Part shown: positions 6,279-9,881 of the stretch, piece by piece
How the letters are laid out: every line of letters starts with the position of its first letter
How positions within the stretch are numbered: the stretch's first letter is position 1
Origin: JASFUX01 sp050050115
GTDB taxonomy: Bacteria; Pseudomonadota; Alphaproteobacteria; Caulobacterales; Maricaulaceae
Direction of reading: 5' to 3'
Length of the DNA: 9,881 bases
NCBI GenBank assembly: GCA_050050115.1
Contig: JASFUX010000123.1
Span: 1-9,881, forward strand
Translations under genes and position numbers: made by a program
The notes under the pieces: generated by a model
The model's database searches: none
What the model saw: the letters and a program-made list of their open reading frames with translations, nothing else
What the model was told of the DNA's origin: nothing

Positions 6279-6394
6279 GCAGCGCTGTTCCTTCTGTGGT
6301 CGGGCCGCACGCGCAAGAGCGCGCGGCGCCGCTATATAGGCCAGTTAACGTTAAAGCGCCACATGCGCCCTTTTTCGTCTTGGGGGTTGGGGGA
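6279..6394 (-). promoter_or_regulatory. Leader and candidate promoter region of infA
   Basis: This 116-bp gap between the phosphatase gene and infA holds no gene. It contains an island much richer in A/T than its surroundings: the self-complementary TTAACGTTAA at 6345-6354 and TATATA at 6333-6338, about 55 bases upstream of the GTG on the minus strand. TATATA could serve as a -10 box, but no good -35 lies at the right spacing, so this is a candidate only. Near 6355-6373 a small imperfect hairpin with T-rich flanks could end the phosphatase transcript, but its stem is weak. Confidence 0.35.
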
Positions 6395-6928
6395 TCAGCG
6401 TTTGAATCGCTCCTTGATCTTCCGATCAAGCTCATCGCGGACCGCCCGATAGGCATTGAGGCGCTGGGTTCGCGTCTCCCCGGCGTCGGAAGGATCGGCC
6501 AGTTCCCAAAACTCGACCTCGCAGTCCCGCGTGCGCGCCAGCTCCAGCGCGCGTTCGTAGGAGGGCTCGGTCAGGGCGACGATCAGATCGAAGCTGAGAT
6601 CGTCGAGCTCTTCGAAGGTGCGCGGCTCGTGCGCGGTCAGGTCCGGGCCCAGCTCGGCCATCACCTCGGTCATGAACGGGTCGGTGTAGCCCCCCGGCCA
6701 GACCCCGCAGCTGTCGACATGCACGGCCGAGAAGCGCCGCTTCATCAGCGCGGCCGCCATCGGCGAGCGGATGGTGTTGAGGTTGCAAGCGAATAACACC
6801 GAAGCGGGCGCGGAACCAGGCTCCGCGCCCCACTTTGAATCTGCGGCGCTTTGCGCCGCGGCCGGCCCTTTCGCCTTGGCGGCCTCGCTTGCGGCCTTGT
6901 CGCTTTCAGGCGGGAGTGCGTCGGTCAT
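6395..6928 (-). CDS. Low-molecular-weight phosphatase / arsenate reductase-like family protein
   Basis: A 177-residue protein of the LMW protein-tyrosine-phosphatase fold. The P-loop is CNLNTIRS with Cys48 and Arg54, which keeps the catalytic Cx5R spacing but differs from the usual CxGNxCRS. The general-acid Asp is probably Asp145 in the DPSD motif. TDPFMTEVM and AHEPRTFEELDD in the middle are also normal for the family. It would act as a cytoplasmic phosphatase; the substrate is unknown, and an arsenate reductase role is not supported by any visible resolving cysteine pair. About 43 Ala/Lys/Pro-rich residues precede the P-loop, far more than usual. The ATG at 6928 forms an ATGA overlap with the UPF0262 stop; a GTG at 6949 would add seven residues and is less likely. 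The gene is co-transcribed with UPF0262. Confidence 0.85.
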   Translation of the reverse strand: MTDALPPESDKAASEAAKAKGPAAAQSAADSKWGAEPGSAPASVLFACNLNTIRSPMAAALMKRRFSAVHVDSCGVWPGGYTDPFMTEVMAELGPDLTAHEPRTFEELDDLSFDLIVALTEPSYERALELARTRDCEVEFWELADPSDAGETRTQRLNAYRAVRDELDRKIKERFKR

Positions 6929-7401
6929 CTCGGCCTGTGGAGCGCGCACATGAGGGTGAACAGCCGCCGGGAGGTGTCGAAGTCCATCTCGACCTTGCCG
7001 GCGAGGCGATCGGAAAGCAGCTCCGAGCCTTCGTTGTGGAGCCCCCGCCGGCCCATGTCGACCGCCTCGATCTGCTGGGGCGTCGCGTTGCGGATGGCGT
7101 CGTAGTAGCTCTCGCAGATCAGGAAGTAGTCGCGGATGATCCGCCGGAAGGGCGACATCGACAGCCCGATGATCTTCACCGGATCGCCATCCTCGTTCGC
7201 CACGTCGAAGATCAGCCGGTTGTCCGCGGTCGAAAGCCTGACCGCGTAGGGTCCGTCGGCCGCATCGACCACCTTGAAGGCGTTCTCCTCGATGAGATCG
7301 AAGACGGCCACCCGCCGCTCATGCTCGGCGTCCGCCGACGTCGCGGCGAGCGAGGCGTCGTCGATCTCCAGCTTGGCGATGCGGTTTGAGGACTCGGACA
7401 T
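6925..7401 (-). CDS. UPF0262 family protein (unknown function)
   Basis: A 158-residue protein beginning MSESSNRIAKLEIDD. It matches the alphaproteobacterial UPF0262 family along its length: EHERRVAVFDLIEEN, then SPFRRIIRDYFLICESYYDA, then IEAVDMGRRGLHNEGSELL, ending with VEMDFDTSRRLFTLMCALH. The family has no known biochemical role; I see no catalytic motif, signal peptide or membrane segment. The ATG at 7401 is preferred because conservation starts just after it; an in-frame ATG at 7455 would add 18 residues unlike the family. The ribosome binding site is weak. The stop overlaps the phosphatase start (ATGA), so the pair should be made together. In many relatives hisD lies upstream, from memory; here it is gshA. 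Confidence 0.92.
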   Translation of the reverse strand: MSESSNRIAKLEIDDASLAATSADAEHERRVAVFDLIEENAFKVVDAADGPYAVRLSTADNRLIFDVANEDGDPVKIIGLSMSPFRRIIRDYFLICESYYDAIRNATPQQIEAVDMGRRGLHNEGSELLSDRLAGKVEMDFDTSRRLFTLMCALHRPR

Positions 7402-7475
7402 GAAACGGGGACATGAAGCGGGGTTTTGACGGAAGCGGCTGGCGTTTTCCCTCATACCCCCCGCGGGCCCCGCGC

Positions 7476-7500
7476 GCCAGCCGCGCGGCGAGAGGCTGGC
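7476..7500. repeat. Hairpin between gshA and UPF0262
   Basis: GCCAGCC at 7476-7482 and GGCTGGC at 7494-7500 form a perfect 7-bp stem with an 11-base loop, 12 bp beyond the gshA stop. Next to it lies a GC-only tract around CCCGCGGG (7461-7468 region). On the minus strand no T-run follows, so it may end or stabilise the gshA transcript without being a classical terminator. The rest of the 111-bp gap holds no gene. Confidence 0.4.
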
Positions 7501-7512
7501 CGTCTCCCCGCC

Positions 7513-8886
7513 CTAGTAGGCGCACGCCTCGAACGCCGGCTCGACCGCCCCGCCCCACTCGCCTTTGTAGAGAGCGATCAGTTCTTCGGCCGGCGTGCGG
7601 CCGCGGGCGACGATTTCGCGCAGGCTCTTGAGGAAAAGCGTCTCGTCGTCGCCGGCGGCGCTGCGGCGGTCGCGAGCCTTGAGGCCGGCGGACGCGATCT
7701 CCAGCGCTTGCGCAGCGAGGTCCTTCATCGGCCCGATCGGCGTCGGCGTGTTCAAGCCCAGCATCGGCGCGGTGAGGCGCATCGCCTCGCGTTCGGGCGC
7801 GGTCCACGGCTTGATCAGGTCCCACGCCGCGTCGAGCGCGCTCTGATCGTAGAGCAGTCCGGTCCAGAACGCCGGCAGCGCGCAGATCCGCGCCCAGGGA
7901 CCGGAGTCCGCGCCGCGGGTTTCGATGAAGCGCTTGACGCGGGCTTCGGGGAACAGCGTCGAGAGATGATCCTCCCAATCGCCCAAGCTGGGCCGCTCGC
8001 CCGGTGCGGCGGGATATCGGCCGTCAAGGAACTGCCTGAACGTGCAGCCCTGCGCATCGATGAACTGGTCGTTGCGGCGGACGAAGTACATCGGCACGTC
8101 CACCGCCCAGTCGACGTAAGCCTCGAACCCGAAGCCGTCTTCGAAAGCGAACGGCAGCATCCCGGTGCGATCGGGGTCAGTGTCGGTCCAGATGTGGGCG
8201 CGCAGCGACTGCCAGCCGTTCAAACGCCCGTCCGAGAACGGAGAATTGGCGAACAGCGCCGTGACCAACGGCTGCAGCGCCAGCGCGACGCGCAGCTTCT
8301 TGACCATGTCGGCCTCGGAGCTGAAGTCGACGTTCACCTGCACCGTCGCGGTGCGGAACATCATCTCGCGGCCGAGCCGGCCGACCTTGGCCATGTAGGC
8401 GCGCATCAGACCGTAGCGGGCCTTGGGCACGCGCGGCATGTCTTCGAGCGACCAGGTCGGCGCGAAGCCGACGCCCATGAAACCGGCGCCCAGCTCCTCG
8501 GCGATCTCGCGCAACTCGTTCAAGTGCGCGCTGGCCTCTGCGCAGGTCTGGTGCACGGTCTCGACCGGGGCGCCGGACAGCTCGAACTGCCCGCCAGGCT
8601 CGAGCGACAGCGAGGCGCCGTCGCGCTTGCAGCCGATCGGAAATCCGTCTTCCTCGACGACAGCCCACCCGAAGCGCTGAAAACCTTCGAGCATCTTGCG
8701 CACGCTGGGGCCGCCGTTCGGGTTTTCAAACGGCAGAGGCTCATGGGTCTTCAAGTTGAAGCCGAACTTCTCGTGTTCGGTCCCAATGCGCCAATCGGCG
8801 GCCGGCTTGGAGCCCGCCTCGAGCCACGCGGCGAGGTCGGCCATGGACTCTACAGGCGTGGGATCGAACGCGCCGGCTGTGGACAT
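7513..8886 (-). CDS. gshA: Glutamate-cysteine ligase
   Basis: A 457-residue enzyme of the plant/alphaproteobacterial GCS2-type family. It joins L-glutamate and L-cysteine with ATP, the first and rate-limiting step of glutathione synthesis, in the cytoplasm. Conserved blocks are IGTEHEKFGF near residue 34-43, SLEPGGQFELSG at 94-105, TATVQVNVDF at 179-188, FANSPFSDGRLNGW in the middle, and the C-terminal LYKGEWGGAVEPAF. The length is normal for the family. The ATG at 8886 has GGGGAG six bases upstream; an in-frame GTG at 9012 would add 42 Arg-rich residues not typical of the family. The upstream side is a divergent AT-rich region. No gshB or rsmE is in the window. Confidence 0.96.
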   Translation of the reverse strand: MSTAGAFDPTPVESMADLAAWLEAGSKPAADWRIGTEHEKFGFNLKTHEPLPFENPNGGPSVRKMLEGFQRFGWAVVEEDGFPIGCKRDGASLSLEPGGQFELSGAPVETVHQTCAEASAHLNELREIAEELGAGFMGVGFAPTWSLEDMPRVPKARYGLMRAYMAKVGRLGREMMFRTATVQVNVDFSSEADMVKKLRVALALQPLVTALFANSPFSDGRLNGWQSLRAHIWTDTDPDRTGMLPFAFEDGFGFEAYVDWAVDVPMYFVRRNDQFIDAQGCTFRQFLDGRYPAAPGERPSLGDWEDHLSTLFPEARVKRFIETRGADSGPWARICALPAFWTGLLYDQSALDAAWDLIKPWTAPEREAMRLTAPMLGLNTPTPIGPMKDLAAQALEIASAGLKARDRRSAAGDDETLFLKSLREIVARGRTPAEELIALYKGEWGGAVEPAFEACAY

Positions 8887-9097
8887 GCAGCGCTCCCCGT
8901 CACGGCGCTTCTCTTGGTTTACCGGAGGTAGGCGGGCGCAAAGCGAAGCGCAAGCTCTGAAGCGAGGGTTCGCGCGGTCGTTACGATCCCGCCACGGCGC
9001 TTGAACGCTCACTGTAAACTAGTTGATATCATAAACCATATGGCATAAGGTGCGCTCGTTACGGTGTGCGGACCCTTCGGAAACAGGAGCTTGAAGG
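8887..9097. promoter_or_regulatory. Divergent intergenic region between gshA and the secreted-protein gene
   Basis: These 211 bp separate two genes that point away from each other, so both promoters should lie here. The stretch from about 9013 to 9050 is clearly A/T-rich in a GC-rich setting and contains TTGATA at 9023-9028, a possible -35 box for the rightward gene, with ATAAGG at 9045-9050 as a poor -10. No convincing hexamer pair can be fixed for gshA. The rightward gene has AGGAG at 9085-9089, eight bases before its ATG; the leftward one has GGGGAG at 8893-8898. No gene is seen inside. Confidence 0.45.
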
Positions 9098-9499
9098 ATG
9101 AAGAAGATCACCCTCGTGGCGGCTGCGGCGGCCTTGATCGGCGCGCCGGCTCTGGCCCAATCGCAAGTGCTCGGCGCCTGGGACACGACCATCGAGGCCG
9201 CCGGCGGCGTGGTCTACGAGGCGACCCTGACCTTTTCGGAAACCGAGGACGGCTACGCGCTCGACTTCGACGACGCCGACCCGGAAGCCGATGCAATCGT
9301 GTCGGAGGTCAAAGATCTCGAAGTCACCGGAAACGCGTTCTCGTTCACCCGGACGCTCGAGTTGTCCGCATTTGGCGGAGATGACGTCGACGTCTATTAC
9401 GAAGGCGAGGTCGAGAATGACGCGCTTACCGCCTCGGCGAGCTCCCTTTATGGCCCGGCGGACCTCTTTGCGACGCGCATTCCGGAAACGGACGAGTAG
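9098..9499 (+). CDS. Small exported acidic protein, uncharacterised
   Basis: A 133-residue protein with a clear Sec signal peptide (MKKITLVAAAAALIGAPALA, cut likely before Gln21). The mature part is strongly acidic and rich in short alternating segments that suggest a small beta-barrel or beta-sandwich: WDTTIEAAGG, YEATLTFSE, DGYALDF, NAFSFTRTLEL, DVYYEGEVENDALTASAS, then a final FATRI. The W-D/N-x-T-I start, the Y-x-G-x-V-x-x-D-x-L segment and the closing ATR resemble small secreted proteins of unknown function that I recall from other Proteobacteria, some near hydrolases. No cysteine, metal site or catalytic motif is evident. A good AGGAG precedes the ATG. It is followed by a second exported protein in the same direction, so they may work together in the periplasm. 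Confidence 0.85.
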   Translation: MKKITLVAAAAALIGAPALAQSQVLGAWDTTIEAAGGVVYEATLTFSETEDGYALDFDDADPEADAIVSEVKDLEVTGNAFSFTRTLELSAFGGDDVDVYYEGEVENDALTASASSLYGPADLFATRIPETDE

Positions 9500-9529
9500 C
9501 TTTGACGAAACGAGGCGCGGTCGCCCGCG

Positions 9530-9564
9530 CCGGCGCGCTGACAATCTTTTAAGTCGCGCGCCGG
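9530..9564. repeat. Inverted repeat downstream of the small exported protein gene
   Basis: CCGGCGCGC at 9530-9538 pairs perfectly with GCGCGCCGG at 9556-9564. The stem extends inward by GAC/GTC (9540-9542/9553-9555) past a single bulged T at 9539, leaving a ten-base A/T-rich loop. It begins 31 bases after the stop codon. There is no T-run after the right arm, so it is only a possible transcript end or 3'-protecting hairpin. The remaining bases to 9614 hold the leader of the next gene. Confidence 0.5.
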
Positions 9565-9614
9565 TTCGCCTGCCAATACCCTAACAATGCTTGGGGCGTT
9601 GCTTGGAGGAGAGC

Positions 9615-9881
9615 ATGGTCAACCGGCGGCATGGGCGCTTGTCCTTGCTTGCGCTTTCGACGGCGGCTTGGCTGACGGCCGGGCCCGCTCTGTCGGCTGA
9701 GGCCGAAGAGCAAGGGCGCTTCCATCACGTCCATCTCAACGTTTCGGACATCGAGGCGACGACGGAGTTTTATTCGAGGATCCTCGGCGTCGTGCCGGTC
9801 GACTACGCCGAGACCATTCCGGCGCTGATGGCCGAGCGCGCGTTTTTATTCCTCAACGAGGTCGAGGCGCCGATCCCGTCG
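9615..9881 (+). CDS. Exported VOC (glyoxalase-like) family protein, N-terminal part
   Basis: The first 89 codons of a gene that runs off the right edge. GGAGG at 9605-9609 precedes the ATG by five bases. Residues 1 to about 28 form a signal peptide: an Arg-rich start (NRRHGR), a hydrophobic core, and a likely cut after PALSA. The mature part opens with FHHVHLNVSDIEATTEFYSR then ILGV, the typical first beta-alpha unit of the vicinal-oxygen-chelate fold (glyoxalase I, dioxygenases, fosfomycin/bleomycin resistance proteins). The second His of HHVH (or its neighbour) is the usual first metal ligand. Most VOC proteins are cytoplasmic, so the export signal stands out. The function cannot be narrowed without the missing C-terminal half. 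Confidence 0.82.
   Translation, partial: MVNRRHGRLSLLALSTAAWLTAGPALSAEAEEQGRFHHVHLNVSDIEATTEFYSRILGVVPVDYAETIPALMAERAFLFLNEVEAPIPS

Noticed and set aside
6345..6354. CtrA binding site upstream of infA
   Set aside because: The sequence is TTAACGTTAA, but the CtrA box needs TTAA-N7-TTAA; here the half-sites are only two bases apart.
7476..7500. Intrinsic terminator of gshA
   Set aside because: The stem is good but there is no T-run after it on the minus strand, so it is listed only as a hairpin.
7426..8931. 501-codon open frame on the plus strand opposite gshA
   Set aside because: The composition is Arg/Ala/Glu-rich with no family signature and it covers gshA almost exactly in antisense, so it is a shadow frame.
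8887..9012. N-terminal extension of gshA from a GTG at 9012
   Set aside because: The extra 42 residues are Arg-rich and not typical of the family, and a ribosome binding site is correctly placed for the ATG at 8886.
1..9881. Defence island, prophage, toxin-antitoxin or biosynthetic cluster
   Set aside because: Every complete gene is accounted for by metabolic, housekeeping or exported-protein families; no nuclease-helicase, phage, toxin or synthase signatures were seen.

Overview
The window is GC-rich DNA from an alphaproteobacterium. The best evidence is the chain UPF0262 - low-molecular-weight phosphatase - infA - maf - RNase E/G - yacG on the minus strand, a gene order that I recall as typical of Alphaproteobacteria. 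The palindromic intergenic repeat near the left edge and the plant/alphaproteobacterial type of glutamate-cysteine ligase agree with this. A Caulobacterales/Hyphomonadaceae-like lineage seems likely, but genus and species cannot be told from the sequence.

Left part (1-4139, plus strand): an oxidative catabolic module. It holds the last 27 codons of a short-chain dehydrogenase, a complete NAD(P)-dependent aldehyde dehydrogenase, and a PQQ-dependent alcohol dehydrogenase with a C-terminal cytochrome c domain. The PQQ enzyme carries a lipoprotein signal. A plausible scheme is that the quinoprotein oxidises an alcohol on the outer side of the inner membrane, and that the cytoplasmic SDR and ALDH handle the alcohol or aldehyde inside. 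The substrate is unknown. The two intergenic gaps are rich in inverted repeats: a 116-bp element built of four hairpins inside a perfect 16-bp terminal inverted repeat, a 13-bp perfect hairpin after the ALDH, and a leader structure that could hide the ribosome binding site of the PQQ gene.

Middle (4147-7401, minus strand): housekeeping genes read right to left. UPF0262 overlaps the phosphatase gene by ATGA. After a 116-bp gap comes infA (GTG start), then maf, a short RNase E/G-type protein (ATGA overlap with maf) and yacG (TGATG overlap). yacG is only 59 codons long and runs convergently into the PQQ gene with 7 bp between the two stop codons.

Right part (7513-9881): gshA (first step of glutathione synthesis) on the minus strand lies upstream of UPF0262. 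Across an AT-rich divergent intergenic region it faces a small secreted acidic protein of unknown function. That is followed by the start of an exported VOC-fold (glyoxalase-like) protein cut by the window edge.

I found no CRISPR array, transposase, phage gene, tRNA, rRNA or recognisable defence system. The window is mostly ordinary. The points worth a second look are the repeat element, the lipoprotein form of the quinoprotein and its structured leader, the short RNase E/G with its altered active-site motif, the atypical phosphatase P-loop, and the two exported proteins at the right edge.
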